Part shown: piece after piece, positions 11,621 through 24,645 of the stretch | How the letters are laid out: each line of letters starts with the position of its first letter | Position numbering within the stretch: the stretch's first letter is position 1 | NCBI GenBank assembly: GCA_022376925.1 | Contig: JAIOJX010000025.1 | Location: 184,635,801 to 184,699,800, forward strand | Source of the DNA: Tragulus kanchil | Taxonomy: Eukaryota > Chordata > Mammalia > Artiodactyla > Tragulidae | DNA: 64,000 nt | Reading direction: 5' to 3' | The notes under the pieces: generated by a model | Told to the model about the DNA's origin: nothing | Database searches by the model: none | Seen by the model: the letters and a program-made list of their open reading frames with translations, nothing else | Program-made: the position numbers and the translations under genes

Positions 11621-11961
11621 GTAATACAGTGGCTTTTAATGGTAACTACAGAAAAACTGGCCCACTGTCTTATCAGTGAGTTGTAGACCCCCACTCACTG
11701 AAACAGAAGATAAGATTACTTTGTAGTTTTGAGATGAGTAATTGAAAGCTGTAAAATGTTTGTACACAGACATTGTGACAAGCAACAGTATCACTTTGAA
11801 AAGTAGTTGTAAGACACAGCCCTCTGGTATTCTACTTGATAAAATGCCTCCTCCTTGACAGAGTGGTTCTCATTATGTTAGAGCTTTTTGCATTTTCAAA
11901 AACTCTAAAAATCTGCCTATTTTAATAACTTTTATTTTGGTTTCCAAATAAAGTTGCTTTT

Positions 11962-12050
11962 GAAACTTCCCCGGTGGTCCAGTGGTTAGGAGTCTGCACT
12001 TCCAAGGGGAGGGGACAGGTTCCGTCCTGTGTCGGGGGAGATCCCTGTGA
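11962..12050 (+). mobile_element. CHR-type SINE, 5' fragment
   Basis: Starts aacttccccggtggtccag, followed by gtggttaggagtctgcacttcc and a diverged B box. It stops after about 90 bp. Confidence 0.75.
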
Positions 12051-12651
12051 AAACAGACAAAACAGACTGACTTTGGGTTTGTGAAAATACGCATTTCTTA
12101 GACTGAAGATCAGTTTAACTTTCTTCTAATTGAAGCTTTTAGGTTCCTAAAAACTTAGGTGTTCTGTCTCTTTTCCAACAATTTATCTAAAAGTTTTCTA
12201 GAATTTCCTAATAGTGAACTTTGTTTCCATTTTTGGACTTTATTCAGTAGCTGGCTTTATATCTTTTAGACTGATTCTTCACTTCAGATGCAAGTGTATA
12301 CTTTTCCCTCTCCCTGTTGACCCAGATGACTTCATATGTATCTCTTTTTATCCTGTGAACTGTGTGACATGCAGTTTGCCCCTTCTGGGGAAAAAAGGGC
12401 CTTTTTCTAAATCTCTGCAAAGACTTTTTAGAAGGCATAAAAACTACCATTTTATAACCCTGCTGAAGAATTCTGACATCTAAGCTAAACATCTCATTGG
12501 CTACTAGACTGTGATAACCTGCAAAGAAATTATAACCTTTGAAAAAGCAGTTCAGCTTTTCAAATCAGAAGTATTAAATGATGAGTGTGAGTCAGCAAAT
12601 AACTGCCAGTCAGGTAAATGTAAGAAATAAAACAGTATTGCTTTATGTAAG

Positions 12652-12862
12652 GGGTTTCCCAGGTGGCACTAGTGGTAAGGAACCTGTCTGCCAGTGCAGG
12701 AGACACGGGTTCGATCCCTGGGTTGGGAAATCCCCTGAAGAAGGGTGTGGCAACCCACGCCAGTGTTCTTGCCTGGAGAATCGCCTGGATAGGAGCCTGG
12801 CGGGCTCCAGCCCGTGGGGTCGCAGAGTCGGGCACGCCTGAGTGACTGAGCACACACACCTG
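12652..12862 (+). mobile_element. Bov-tA SINE
   Basis: Full-length-looking: gtttcccaggtggcac start, gggttcgatccctggg B box, tgttcttgcctggagaatc, and a 3' end tcgggcacgcctgagtgact. Confidence 0.88.
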
Positions 12863-13704
12863 CACTTGACACAGGCAGTTTGTCTTCTTCGTGTTTAATA
12901 TGGTTACAACCAGAATTAAAGCCAGAGACTGGTGCTGGCTTTGATTCCCGTGGGCATTTGACCCCAGCTCTGTCAGGAGAGGACAATTCATTCAGGTTGG
13001 TCAGAAAACTTCCCTTCTGTTCCTCCTCCTCTCCACTCAATCTGCGCCTCACTTGGCTTGCTCTAATGGATGTCTGCTTAGTACTCCTGTTCTTACGTAG
13101 ACTTAGCACCTTCACCTGTACTTGACCTTCCATTTCGTGGGTTCTTCCTTTTTTCTCGCTTTTAAACTTAGATATTAGCTGATGTCTGTTACATGCCCAA
13201 CAGTTTATTAAGGTATTTGCCACTTCCTTTTACTGTCAAGTAGTAGTCTTGTTTATCTGTGAGAATTATCCTATATTCGTGAAAACATGCATTTTGTTTG
13301 TCCCTGGAGAATATACCCTGCTCATTTCTGATAGGCTGGCTGGTGAGTGTGGAATTTCTTAATCTGTTTTACAGTTGTTCTTGTTTGCACAGAAGAACTC
13401 ATGTCCCACACTCGATGTGGTGATTATGCTGTTTTATCATGGAGCCTCACTCACTTTCTTGGTCTTGACGTGCTTCTAGATGGGGAAGAGACTGTAGGTC
13501 TGATGGTTAAGTCTGTATAGTTTTCTGGGTACATGGCTATCCAGGTGTGCATGACCAGCTTCTAACTCCCGGGTCTATCCTCGGCGGTAAAGCTGTGGGT
13601 TAGAACTCATAATAGCCTGTCTGTGGACTTTCTCTTCTGGTCGTCCACTGGCTCTGGAGCCAGGCTGCCTACCAAAGAGAATAGCAGGACCTTGTGCCCC
13701 AGAC

Positions 13705-13885
13705 TGGGGCTTCCCTAGTGGCTCAGCTGGTAAAGAATCCACTTGCAGTTCAGGAGACCCGGGTTCAATTCCTGGGTCCGGAAGGTCTCCTGGAGAGGGG
13801 ATCGGCTACCCACTGCAGTACTCTTGCCTGGAGAATCCCACGACTCGTCCATGGGTCGCAGGGAGTTGGACACGACTGGTGTCCC
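13705..13885 (+). mobile_element. Bov-tA SINE
   Basis: Forward element from gcttccctagtggctcagc through gggttcaattcctgggtcc to gagttggacacgactgg. Confidence 0.88.
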
Positions 13886-15471
13886 TGGTGTCCTGAGAGC
13901 TGAAAATAATAGGCAAGGAGTTACGTGTACACATTCAACTACCTCACTGTCGGAGTGCCTTCTCTGGTTTCCTGGCAAATGTTTAGGAAGCTTGTGGACG
14001 TGGTAGGCTGCAAGAGCTGCAGTGTTTCAGACATGAAATGACCGAAGTCCTGGATCGGTTTTGTTTTCTCCTCGATGGAGATCACTTGACTCTAACGGCA
14101 TCACTCTGAACAACGTGTGGACTAGATCAGGAAAGAATCAGATGCCCTGGCTTTCAGTGTTCGTCTGTCGTTCTAGTTCCAGGTCTGGTCCTCAGTGTCA
14201 GAGGCCCCCGGGCCCTGGCTCCTGAGGCTCGGGGACACGTGAGCGGGCGGAATGTGACCGACACCCCCCGGGCTCACGCAGACACGGCCTGGCTGGAGCG
14301 AGGGGTTTCACCGCCAGGGCTGCTCTCGGCTCCGGAGTCCTCCGGCCACGCACGACAGCGGCGTGTGCCGCGCGCCCGAGGCTGTGCTGCCGGGACAGGG
14401 CGGCGTGCGCGGGCAGACTCGCTCTGCGGGCGTGCGCGTTCCGGGCCCGGGGAGCGGCGCTGGGAGGCCTGCGGGGTCTGCAGCCGTTGCCAGGAGTCTT
14501 GGCCGCCGCGTTGGAGTTTCTAGTGGACACCAGGGTATTCCTAACCAAAGGAAAGACTGTGGTGACTAGACTGTTAGATTGTTATGAACGAAGGTAATTT
14601 CAGTGTGGTTTTTTTTTTCAAGGATAGTGAGGAAATTGAGTACTTTTTGTACTAAAAGCCTAATGTATTTTTACATAATTACTGTTCTTCAGATAATCAT
14701 ATTAGTGAAGAATTCTGTACGAGTGAGCAGTTGGACAGGGTGGCTTGTAATGATTCCACCTTCCATTGGTGCGACGTTTTATGACACGCGAAGGCCACAA
14801 GTAGCTGTCGGTGTTTCTTACTTGCTCTTTGCAGCAGCCCTGCGAGACGCCGAGCCGGCAGGAGAGCAGGGCCTTAGTCCTCGCTTTTAGGGCAGGCTGC
14901 AGGCTCACGCCCAGCTGCGCAGGAGGGGCTGGGAGACGGCGGGAGCCCGCGCGGCCCGCTCTTCCGCCCTGCCTCGTGAGCCAGAAGCCACGTGCTTCCA
15001 CGGGCGCTGACTTGCTGTCTGTCCCTCTGCGTATGTGGTATTGAACCATTTTGATTATACAAGAAGTGTATTGTTGGACCTTTAAAATTACCATTTATAC
15101 AGCCTACTCTTTTAAGGATAATTTGAGTTAATTTTGCATGGTAGGAAGATGCTCAAGACCATTTGAAGGTGTAGACCTTTCTCAGTGTAAGCTTTTGAAG
15201 AAGGACAAGTTGGAAAAACGAACAAAACAAACATTGAATATATACGGTGATGCTTTTTCTTTAAAATTCTTTTAGATAATCTTAACTAAAGTGCAGTTTA
15301 CCTTCATGCTGACTAAACGTCACCTTCAGAATGAGTATGAAGGCGAATAGACACAGAGCTGGACCTTTGGGTCTTTGCCAGCTGTGGTCTTGAACTTTCC
15401 AGGTCGATGGAAAGTGGTTTTGCCTGTCCTTGTCAGATCTTGCCATCAGTCTGGCCGCATGGTGGGTGGCA

Positions 15472-15692
15472 CCTGCTGTGTGTCCATGCTCAGTCGCTGC
15501 AGTCCTGCCCGGCTCTTTGCGGCCCTACAGACTGTAGCCCGCCAGGCTCCTCTGCCCGTGGAATTCTCCAGGCAAGAACACTGGCGTGGGTTGCCATGAC
15601 CTCCTCCAGGGGATCTTCCCAACCCAGGGATCGAACCTGGGTCTCCTGCATTGCAAGTGGACTCTGTACCACTGAGCAACCGGGACAGCCTG
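15472..15692 (-). mobile_element. Bov-tA SINE, reverse (copy 1)
   Basis: Reverse element: ctcagtcgctgcagtcctg, then gaattctccaggcaagaac and gggatcgaacctgggtctcc. The same element appears at 16552-16772 through duplication B. Confidence 0.88.
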
Positions 15693-16551
15693 ACCTAAGT
15701 TAGACAGGTGATTTTCAGTTCAGAAAATTAGGAGTCTTTCACTGTGTCAGATGTTGGCTGCTCTGCCAAAGGCTTGTGGCTTACGGGAGGGCAAGCTTCG
15801 TTACCACCCAGCGTTTATCCGCGGGTCACCCCTTAATAGTTCAGGATCCCAGTGAGGAGCTTCAGGAACTTTTAGGCCTGTCTTTGTGGTACAGGAGCAC
15901 CTCTGTCTCGACCCTCATTATGGGGACCACTCACAGTGCTGCCCAGATGACCACCTCGTCTGACATCTGCTCCGGGGCCCTCAGACTGGCCTTTGCTGTC
16001 TGTCCCTCCATCCCCTGAGTCTGTTCTGTGTGGAGACTAAAAACAGACTGTGCCCCCTCAAGGGATGTGGGCAGTTTAAAATTCACATACAGTCACCTGT
16101 TGAACACGTCATAGCAAGTCTGTTAGGGGCAATGATGCCAGGGAAGGTTTTAGTGGGCTCTGATGAGATTAGGGCATTCATTGTAGGGAAAGCACAGATA
16201 GCCAGGGCGGCGCTCCGCCCACGCCTCGCTCCCCACCACGGCCGTAAACACTGCCTGTGACAGCTGAGAGCTTCCCGCACGGCACCTGCGCGTCACAAGT
16301 TGAAACCCAAAAATTGAATATATACGGTGATGCTTTTTCTTTAAAATTCTTTTAGATAATCTTAACTAAAGTGCAGTTTACCTTCATGCTGACTAAACGT
16401 CACCTTCAGAATGAGTATGAAGGCGAATAGACACAGAGCTGGACCTTTGGGTCTTTGCCAGCTGTGGTCTTGAACTTTCCAGGTCGATGGAAAGTGGTTT
16501 TGCCTGTCCTTGTCAGATCTTGCCATCAGTCTGGCCGCATGGTGGGTGGCA

Positions 16552-16772
16552 CCTGCTGTGTGTCCATGCTCAGTCGCTGCAGTCCTGCCCGGCTCTTTGC
16601 GGCCCTACAGACTGTAGCCCGCCAGGCTCCTCTGCCCGTGGAATTCTCCAGGCAAGAACACTGGCGTGGGTTGCCATGACCTCCTCCAGGGGATCTTCCC
16701 AACCCAGGGATCGAACCTGGGTCTCCTGCATTGCAAGTGGACTCTGTACCACTGAGCAACCGGGACAGCCTG
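16552..16772 (-). mobile_element. Bov-tA SINE, reverse (copy 2)
   Basis: Identical to the element at 15472-15692 and carried by duplication B. Confidence 0.88.
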
Positions 16773-18079
16773 ACCTAAGTTAGACAGGTGATTTTCAGTT
16801 CAGAAAATTAGGAGTCTTTCACTGTGTCAGATGTTGGCTGCTCTGCCAAAGGCTTGTGGCTTACGGGAGGGCAAGCTTCGTTACCACCCAGCGTTTATCC
16901 GCGGGTCACCCCTTAATAGTTCAGGATCCCAGTGAGGAGCTTCAGGAACTTTTAGGCCTGTCTTTGTGGTACAGGAGCACCTCTGTCTCGACCCTCATTA
17001 TGGGGACCACTCACAGTGCTGCCCAGATGACCACCTCGTCTGACATCTGCTCCGGGGCCCTCAGACTGGCCTTTGCTGTCTGTCCCTCCATCCCCTGAGT
17101 CTGTTCTGTGTGGAGACTAAAAACAGACTGTGCCCCCTCAAGGGATGTGGGCAGTTTAAAATTCACATACAGTCACCTGTTGAACACGTCATAGCAAGTC
17201 TGTTAGGGGCAATGATGCCAGGGAAGGTTTTAGTGGGCTCTGATGAGATTAGGGCATTCATTGTAGGGAAAGCACAGATAGCCAGGGCGGCGCTCCCGCC
17301 CCACGCCCTCGCTCCCCACCACGGCCGTAAACACTGCCTGTGACAGCTGAGAGCTTCCCGCACGGCACCTGCGCGTCACAGGGCCCTCGCTCGGCCACCT
17401 GTGTTCTGCCGGCGTCCATGGGTGGCCCCTGGAGGGCCCTCAGGCGGGGTCGTGCTGCGGGGCGGCCGCCAGCCAGGGGCGAGTCGGCGCGTCTGCAGTT
17501 CCGGCGGCGCCGCGTGTTCTCCTGCAGCCTCTCGGCTCGCGCCTTGCCGACCCTGGGTTCCGCGTCGTGCACACGGTGAGGATCAGCCAGACCAGCCTGG
17601 TTTGCTTTATTTCGCCTCTCCCCTCCTTCTTGGATCCTTTTTGTTGGCTCCATCTCTTAATGACAACAGAGAGAATCCCGTGGTTGAGTTGATAATCGTA
17701 TTTTAAAGTAAAGAGAACACTAAAACAGGTTTGTTTTTTTTAATCCGTCTTTACAGTGAACCATGTCTGTCATGCGTGAATTTTTGTGGCCTTCACGCAT
17801 TTAAATAATGGACAAAAGCCTTCTCCTAAGCTGTTCACAGTGCAGCGGATTTTTAGAGGCTCTCTGGCCAAGACAGTTATGTACACTTCATTAACGACAC
17901 TCTTCTGTTTCCGCTGGACTCTGGATCTTCCGTGTGTTGTTGCACTCGTGCCCTCAGCTTTCGTCCAGCAGGACTGCGTCTGTGCTCATGAGCCCTGCTG
18001 GGCCGCGGTGGTCTCACAGGGCCTTAGTCTGCGTGTGATGTTAGCGTGCTGCTGGCCACTAACGTGATCGGGGAAGTAG

Positions 18080-18960
18080 TTCCTCCTCTTCAGGTTTTGA
18101 GGAGAGTTGATTTAGAATTGGCATTGTACTGTCCTTAAATATTCAGTAGAATTCACCTTTGAAGCCCACTAGACCTGGAAGCCTGTTGGTGGAAAAGTTG
18201 TGCCCTATAGACCATAGGTACAGAAGTTGTTCATTCTGTGTCTTCTTGCGTGAGCTTTGGTAGTCTGTGTTTTCAAGGGATTTGTCCATTTCATTGACAT
18301 TCGTATTTTCGGTGTAAACTTTTTTTCTAATACCCCCTTGTTATATTTGTAGAATCTGCAGTGATCTCAACGCTCTTGTTCTTGACATTGGTAATCTGTG
18401 TCTTCTCTAGCAGTCTGGCTAGAGGTCCACTTTGTTGTCTAAAAGAACCAGCTTTTGGTTTCATTGTTTTTCCACTTTGTTTCACTGGTTTCTGCTCCCG
18501 TCTTTTATTTCCCTCTTCTGCTTAGCTGAGGTTTCCTTTGCTTTTCTTTTTTTCGTTTCTTAAGATGAGAATTGAGGTCATTGTTTTGAGATCTTTTCTA
18601 ATATAGGCTCTTTGTGCTGTAAACGTTGCCCTAAATATTGCTTGAGGGACAGCGTAGAAGTATTGATAGGTTTTTAAATTTTCATTCAATTCAAAATACT
18701 TTCTAGTTTCTCCTTTGCCCTCTGGTTTAGAAATTTTTTTTCTATCCTCCTTCTTCCAGCTACATGTATGTTAGTTTTCTTAGTTACCACATAGCTCACT
18801 AAAGTGCTGTTGCTTTTGTAGACAGTGTTTCTCTCCGTAGGTCGTGTTTTATAGTTCCTGTGTGTGTGTGTGGTTTAGACGCAGCCATCTTCTCTTCTCA
18901 GGTGTCTGATCTGCCATTAGTCCTGTCCGAGGTTTTTAATCTCAGGCGTTGTAGTTTTCA
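18080..18960 (-). mobile_element. L1 ORF2 remnant, reverse
   Basis: The strand reads as reversed L1 ORF2, with landmarks ttcagtagaattcacc, cagtctggctagaggtcc and gaaccagcttttggtttca. It is old, with many small indels and no intact frame. Confidence 0.82.
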
Positions 18961-19084
18961 TCTTGCGATACTTGATTTTCTCTTCTTATTCTGACTTTTG
19001 TATCACTTCTGGGCTGGTGTCTGTTGATTTTTCTCCTCATTTTCAACTCCCTTTGTGTTCCAGTTCTTTGCATATCTGCTTCTC

Positions 19085-19205
19085 TCTTTTTCTTTGGCCA
19101 CACCGTACAGCTTGTAGGATCTTAGTTCTCCAACCAGGGATGGGCTCCAGTCCCTCAGCAGAGAAAGCTTGGAGTCCTAACCACTGGACCGCCAGGGAAT
19201 TCCCA
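19085..19205 (-). mobile_element. CHR-type SINE, reverse
   Basis: Starts ttctttggccacaccgtac and ends ctaaccactggaccgccag then ggaattccc, the reversed 5' end of this SINE family. Confidence 0.85.
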
Positions 19206-20007
19206 CACGTCTGCTAATTTTGATGAGGTGCCAAACGTTGTCAATTTTACCTTCTCGGTGGTGTATATTTTCGCATTCCTGTAAGTTCCTTGACGTTGTT
19301 CTGGGACCTTAGTGAAAATAGTTGGAGGCAGTGCGGTCTTGGGGGGCCTTGATTTTAAGATGTGTCGCGGGTCCAGAGCAGTGTCCAGCGTGGGGCTGGC
19401 CAGCTCCCTGTCACAGTCGAGGGCCGTCTGAGCCCCTCGCTGAGGGGCCGCACTGCGGGGGCTGCAGCCGGCCTGCTGGGAACAGGCTGCGTCCCCAGGC
19501 GTGCCGCGCCCAGGCCTGTCTCCACTGGCCTCTGTGCCGCCCCTTCCTGTGCCCTGGCCACGTTCAAGCCTCAGCCCTGGTGGCCGCTCTGCTGGAGACC
19601 CAGGAGCGTCCCTGGGCTCGAGCCCGGTGCTCTCCTCCGGGTGGCTGTCGCCCCTCTGGCGTGTGTTCCCTGGGTCTCCCCTGCCCTGTGCTCCCGCGCC
19701 GGCTTCCTGGGGCTGCTGCTTCGCGTCTCCGCCTCGCCTTGGGGTGTTGTCGCTCCGTGAGAACTGACCGTCCACTTGCTACACGCGGCGGCCCGGGTCG
19801 AGTGCACTGTTCAGTTGATGGTCTGTCTGGCATCCAGAGATCCAAACATGGTAAAGAATTTTGCAAGATGTTTCAATTTTGAGAGTCAACTGGAAACTTT
19901 CAGCCAGTAAAAATACAGAAGATCTGTGCTTTAATGTATCTAGTTTTTTCATAATTCAGAAAAAATAGTACGGGAGAGAAGATTTGAGAAGGTAGCAGAA
20001 TACATAT

Positions 20008-20215
20008 TCTGTGCGTGTTTAGTCGTGTCCAGCTTTGTGACCACATGGACCTGTAGCCTGCTAGGCTCCTCTGTCCATGGAACTTTCCAGGAAAGAAAAA
20101 GGGTGTGGGTTACCATTTCCTGTGCTAGAGGATCTTCCCAACCCAGGGGTCAGGCCGCATCTGTGTTGTCTCCTTGTTGGCAGGTGGGTTCTTTGCCACG
20201 GCACCACCAGAGACA
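20008..20215 (-). mobile_element. Bov-tA SINE, reverse
   Basis: Reverse element from gtgtttagtcgtgtccagc through ggatcttcccaacccaggg to ttctttgccacggcaccacc. Confidence 0.82.
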
Positions 20216-21020
20216 GTGTCACCATCAGTGACAGATTCATCTAGGACTTCATCATCCTGGCCTGCACGTAAATGTGCTTTCTTTGAATTTAGTGTCTGTA
20301 ACGTGTGTGTGGTTCTGGATGAAATGCAGGAGACTGAGCCTTAACTCTTTGCTAAGGGGTATCTGCCTTTCTGACTTAATGCTCATACTGGAAGTAGTTA
20401 TCTATACTTCTCTAAAGCTCCTTTTTGGTGGCCCTCTGATTATCTGCCAGACCTCGCGTAGGAGCTGATCCTGCGGGTTGACCCCGCGAGTCTGCGCCTT
20501 CTCGTGGCGTGGCTCCCTCGGAGCTCCGGCGTGGCGGGCACTGAGACCCGGCGAGGCCGCGGTCAGGCTTGTGTGACGGCTGAGACGGTAGTTCCGGGGG
20601 AGCCGTTAGAAGCCGGCGCCTGGCACAGGGGAGCAGAGCGCCAGAGGAGCGGTTCATTTGGAGTTTTTTCAAAAGGTCATCACTTAATTTACATCTGTTG
20701 TACGCAGTGCTGCCTTTTCTCTTGTTTTTGTAGGTTCTGCTGGAGACTTACATTTGGCCTCGATGTGAAATTCAAGTAGAAAATCCTAGCTACGTGTGCG
20801 TGACTGTCGGGGTGTCGGTGGATCGGTCATGCCTGCAGAGGGAGACCTGGCTCTCGGTGGCTGACTGCCCGCAGAAGTAAATGCTCGCCCTCGATGTCCA
20901 GCGTCTCTGCCTTTCGCTGGAGTGAAAATCCCCTCCGGATACCAACAGGACGTCACCGCAGAAGATGCTTCGCGTTGTAAGGATGTCAGCAACCTAAGCT
21001 CGCGCGCCCTCCCTGTGCAG

Positions 21021-21232
21021 TTGTGGTGGACAGTGTACCATCTGAAGGCTCCTGCAGCTCCTCTCCAGGCCCTGCATCTGTCCCTGAGATGTCTCTGCTG
21101 CATGCTTTGGGTCCCGTGCAGACCTGGCTGGGACAGGAGCTCGAGAAGTGTGGCATCGATGCCATGATCTACACTCGGTACGTCCTCAGTCTTCTGCTGC
21201 ACGACAGCTGTGACTACGACCTGCAGGAACAG
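21021..21232 (+). CDS. KIAA0232: KIAA0232 ortholog, first coding exon visible in window
   Basis: This 212-bp exon follows a pyrimidine-rich acceptor ending in cag at 21018-21020 and ends at a donor gtatttac from 21233. The first two bases complete a split Val codon and the next 70 codons run in frame without a stop. Recognisable residues include the stretches MSLLHALGPVQTWLGQ and IDAMIYTRYVLSLLLHD, followed by YDLQEQ, which I recognise from the N-terminal region of KIAA0232. The family is conserved in vertebrates and its function is unknown; I recall it being classed as a DUF family (DUF4603). No signal peptide or membrane segment is visible. The ATG at 21087 is internal, and the true start codon should lie in a short upstream exon that I could not find in this window. 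The donor is phase 0, matching the acceptor of the next exon. Confidence 0.93.
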
Positions 21233-21675
21233 GTATTTACCCACACGTGTGTTCTGTGCGCACTCTCGACCGTGTCCACGGTCCACCTTTCCTCCAGAGA
21301 GTGCTTTCGTCGTCTGGAGCAGGCGGGCGGCTGTGGTCCCGCGACCTTTACGCTGGTGAGCGTGCCCTGGTTCAGCTGCGCTCGCGGAGGCTTTCCCAGC
21401 AGGGCTGCCTGGCGGCCCCAAGCCAGGGCCTCGCCGGTGGCGCTGACTTGACGCCCGGTGCCTCTGGGGAGCCCTGCTTCAGGGTGCTGGTTTCCGCTCT
21501 TTAGGAACGTCGCACTTCATGAGTAGACATGTTAACCGCTGTGTCTGTTACACTTCTTAACTTTTCAGGCTTTAATATTTTGTCTCCAACAATGATGGTA
21601 AGCTCCTCAGTAATCAAAGGGTGTGTTTTGAATCAGGAGACTTAACATTTTAATGAAGCATGTAACCTTAAATAC

Positions 21676-21795
21676 TCAATGGGCATGAGTTTGAGCAAAC
21701 TCTGGGAGATGTTGAAGGACAGAGGAGCCTGGTGTGCTGCCGTCCTCAGGGTTGCAAAGATTCGGACATGACTTAGTGACCGTGCACCAACGAAG
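21676..21795 (+). mobile_element. BovA/BovB 3'-end fragment
   Basis: Has catgagtttgagcaaactc, then ggacagaggagcctggtg and gattcggacatgacttagtg, the shared 3' portion of BovA and Bov-tA type repeats. Confidence 0.78.
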
Positions 21796-22011
21796 TAGCT
21801 TTACGTGGACCGTTACGCATTTGACGTGACTTAGGTGCTTAGGTGAAGAAAGCAGCCAGGTCTCTGCTCTTGCCCCAAAAAACACAACCTCAGCTTCAGT
21901 CTCGCTCTCCAGAGCAGCTCCTGGATGCGAGGCTGAAGGGAAGCAGGGTCGTCACCACTGAGCAGTGGGCTCGGGTGACTGCTGGGCACAGAGTCATGGA
22001 GACGGGGGTGT

Positions 22012-22140
22012 TGGGCGTCCCTGGTGGTCTGGCAGTGAAGCCCCTGTGCTTGCTTGCATTGCAGGGGGCGCAGGGTCAGCCGCTGGTTGGAAACTAAGAT
22101 CCTGCCTGCCGCCAGGCGCAGACCAAAGAAAGAGTGAGTG
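22012..22140 (+). mobile_element. CHR-type SINE fragment
   Basis: Forward: ggcgtccctggtggtctggc, ttgcattgcagggggcgc, a diverged B box, and a3' end near gcagaccaaagaaagag. Confidence 0.75.
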
Positions 22141-24607
22141 TTCTGTGGGCCGTTTCGTTGTTGTTTTAAACCATTGTTAGGACTTTGAGAGCGGGAGTGG
22201 AGTTTCGTTGACGGAAGAGACTGGCTCTGCCTTCCCAGACCCGGAGGAGTCTGTAAGGACGGCTTCCCGCCTGCTGGGTGCTGGGCACCGGTCAGCTGTG
22301 CTGAGTGCTGTGCGCTGCTGGCGTGTCTCGTCCTCCTGACGTTTTCCTTGCTTCCGGCGTGCTGACGGCCCTGGCTGGTGAGAATTGGGTCAAGTAAGGT
22401 TTTTGAGGCAGTTGACGTAAAACCTAATCATCAGAAAATGTGCTATTTTGGTGGTGTGTATTTTGTGTAATTTTCTTACTGAAGCTCTCTTATTTTCTAA
22501 TACTTTCCAGTAAATGTAAATATATAAATGCTTCAGGAGCAAGTAAAATATTAGATCTACCAAAATAGAAGAATTTTTATTTCCAAAAATAAGGAAAGTG
22601 GTCTCTTAATTCAAAAGTCATGTGTTTGAGTTGTGAGTGTGCTCTCATAGGAGACACATGGTTTCCAGTAGGACTTTGAGAAGACACTTGTTAAAAGTGT
22701 GTGTTAACAGTGTCAGACTGTAGTGTTCGCTCCACACCCGCACGCTGGCCCGAAGCCTCCCGGTCGTGGCTCATGTTTAGGACACAGGACAGGTAAGGTC
22801 AGGGGACACCGGGTATGTCTGGAGTTTTGAGGAGAATCTACACAGAAATAAAGGATCCTAAAGCCCTTTTCTGCTCGTCTCAGGTAGCACAGTGCCAAGT
22901 CTTGTGCTGATCAGGGAGGTCAGATTGAAAATGGCCCTTCATAGGAGAGGACCTCCGGGTCAGCCAGCCCCTCGGTGACTTTCTGTGCCTCATGGAGGAG
23001 AACATGCTCACCGCACCGTCCCAGAGAGTGTCAGGGCGTGGAGCCACGGGAAGGCTCGGACTCTGGCTGGCGGGCCTGCTCCTGCCGTAGGCCAGGAGGC
23101 GTGCCGCTTTCCTAGCCCCTGAGTCACGCCCAGGGTGGCCCTGCCCCATGGTTGGAGGCCAGGTGACTCCATTTTGGGGTGTTTGCTTCCTCCCGTTGTT
23201 TCTCATCCTTCAGGCCTTGAATTAGTCTGACCTTGAAATTGGCCAATTCAAAGGCTCTGGCTTCAACCACCGGCTTTACTTGCTATGATGAATCCATGGC
23301 TTTTCACAGTTTTGGTTGAGAGGGACGCACGGAACGCTCTTGAGGTCTAAGGAACAGATCTGTCCTGGTCTCGGCAGCCCTGTACGGTGGGGTCGGCAGT
23401 GCTGCCGGGCAGGCCCTCGTCTTGGTGGAGGTTGACCAGCAGCCCGCGTGATAGGTCAGCTCTGATCCGGACCGGGCTGTGAGCGGAGCCGTGGCCTCCG
23501 CGGGTCACCATGTGGTTCTGGAAAGCAGCTGCCTTCTCGTGTGGAGGTGTTGTCGGCGGGTCATGGCGATTGTGTTTCCACAAAGCTTGCTTGCTTTTTT
23601 TCTTTTGGTCAGGATCCCATATTCTGATAAACGTATGCTTAGGTAAGTCAGGAATTCACTGTCTGTCGTTTTCAGATGTGAGTCTAAGTTCCTTTTCTAG
23701 CCCACCCTTCGAGGCCCAGGCTGCCTTTCTCTTGGGTCCACGTCTGGTAATTCCTGACGAGGACAGTGTCCTCTTCCAGACTGGACCGTACTTCTCTCTA
23801 GAGCTCTTCATGAGAGTTAGTAGACTGTGTCTTCTCCAGTCGTTTAGAAGGTCTTTAATAGCAGAAATCATGTCATCATCTTAAAATTTTTTAAAACTCG
23901 CTTTTGAAATAATTTCAGCCCTCAGAAGGGCTGGAGGAGGGGCCGCTTGTTGCTGGCCCCGGCCCGCCTCGGCCTCGCGCCCGGCTCTGCTTTTGATCCC
24001 TGTTTCTCCAGCTTGAACCAGGCTGTTACCTCCTCAGAGTAGCATTTCTCTGGCAGAGAACAGTTGTAACATCCAGGAAATGACCTCCAGCACACGTTTC
24101 TGCCTCATCAGTCATGACCTCCACTGTAATGTCTCCTTCATCCAGGACCACTTTCATGGTCACATCTCTATAATTCGTTTCCTCTGGAATGGTTCCTCTC
24201 TGTGTCTCACGGTGCTGACGTTTTGGAAGGGTACCGGCCCGTCACTTTGCAGAGTCACCCTTACTGTGGGACCGTCTGTCTCCTGGTTCGAGTCAGCTTA
24301 GGCTTTGTGGCAGGAGCACCCCACGACGCCGCGTCTCCGCGCGGGGCGCGCCTGTCCCGTCCTTGTGGCCGCCGGTTTGGGTCCACTGGTGGCCGCCTGG
24401 CCCCTTCCCTGGGAGCTGCAGCCTCTCCGTGCGTTTTCAGGTCGCCTGTCCCGAGGAGACTTGAGGTCACCGTCTTGAGCCCATTATTCCTTTGTGGTCA
24501 CAGACGTGCTGTTCTGATCTCATCGGTGTTCGTGCCCCTGTGGGGTAGAGGACATACCGCGGGCCTGGCGCAGCGCCCCGGCTGCTCCTGCCACGTCTTG
24601 AATTGGT

Positions 24608-24645
24608 TTACTTTTTGTTTATTTATTTATTTATTTTTAAAGGAC
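24608..24645 (+). repeat. (TTTA)n-rich simple repeat
   Basis: Several consecutive ttta units followed by a short T/A tract, without a recognisable attached SINE. Confidence 0.7.

Larger units (their letters stand above)
15233..17380 (+). repeat. 1.08-kb direct tandem duplication B
   Basis: Copy 1 is 15233-16297 and copy 2 is 16313-17380, offset exactly 1080 for most of the length. The bases just before copy 2 (16295-16312) are a shortened, error-bearing version of those before copy 1 (15204-15232), so the true homology begins in noisy sequence. Small indels (extra C residues) near 17290-17310 shift the end of copy 2. Each copy carries one reverse Bov-tA SINE. Confidence 0.95.
1..21020 (+). 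other. Intronic or 5' region upstream of the first visible coding exon
   Basis: No protein-coding exon could be supported here. The stretch holds many SINEs, one BovB/L1 nest, one L1 remnant and two 1.1-kb tandem duplications, listed separately. Stretches with nothing recognisable include 1-680, 720-1890, 6480-7520, 7935-8490, 8610-9115, 10340-11065, 12055-12645, 12865-13700, 13890-15230 and 19210-20005. CpG-rich patches occur at about 9450-9870, 14200-14520 and 17390-17580; none shows a clear first exon or promoter. The start-codon exon, expected to end in a split Val codon before 21021, was not found. Confidence 0.6.
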
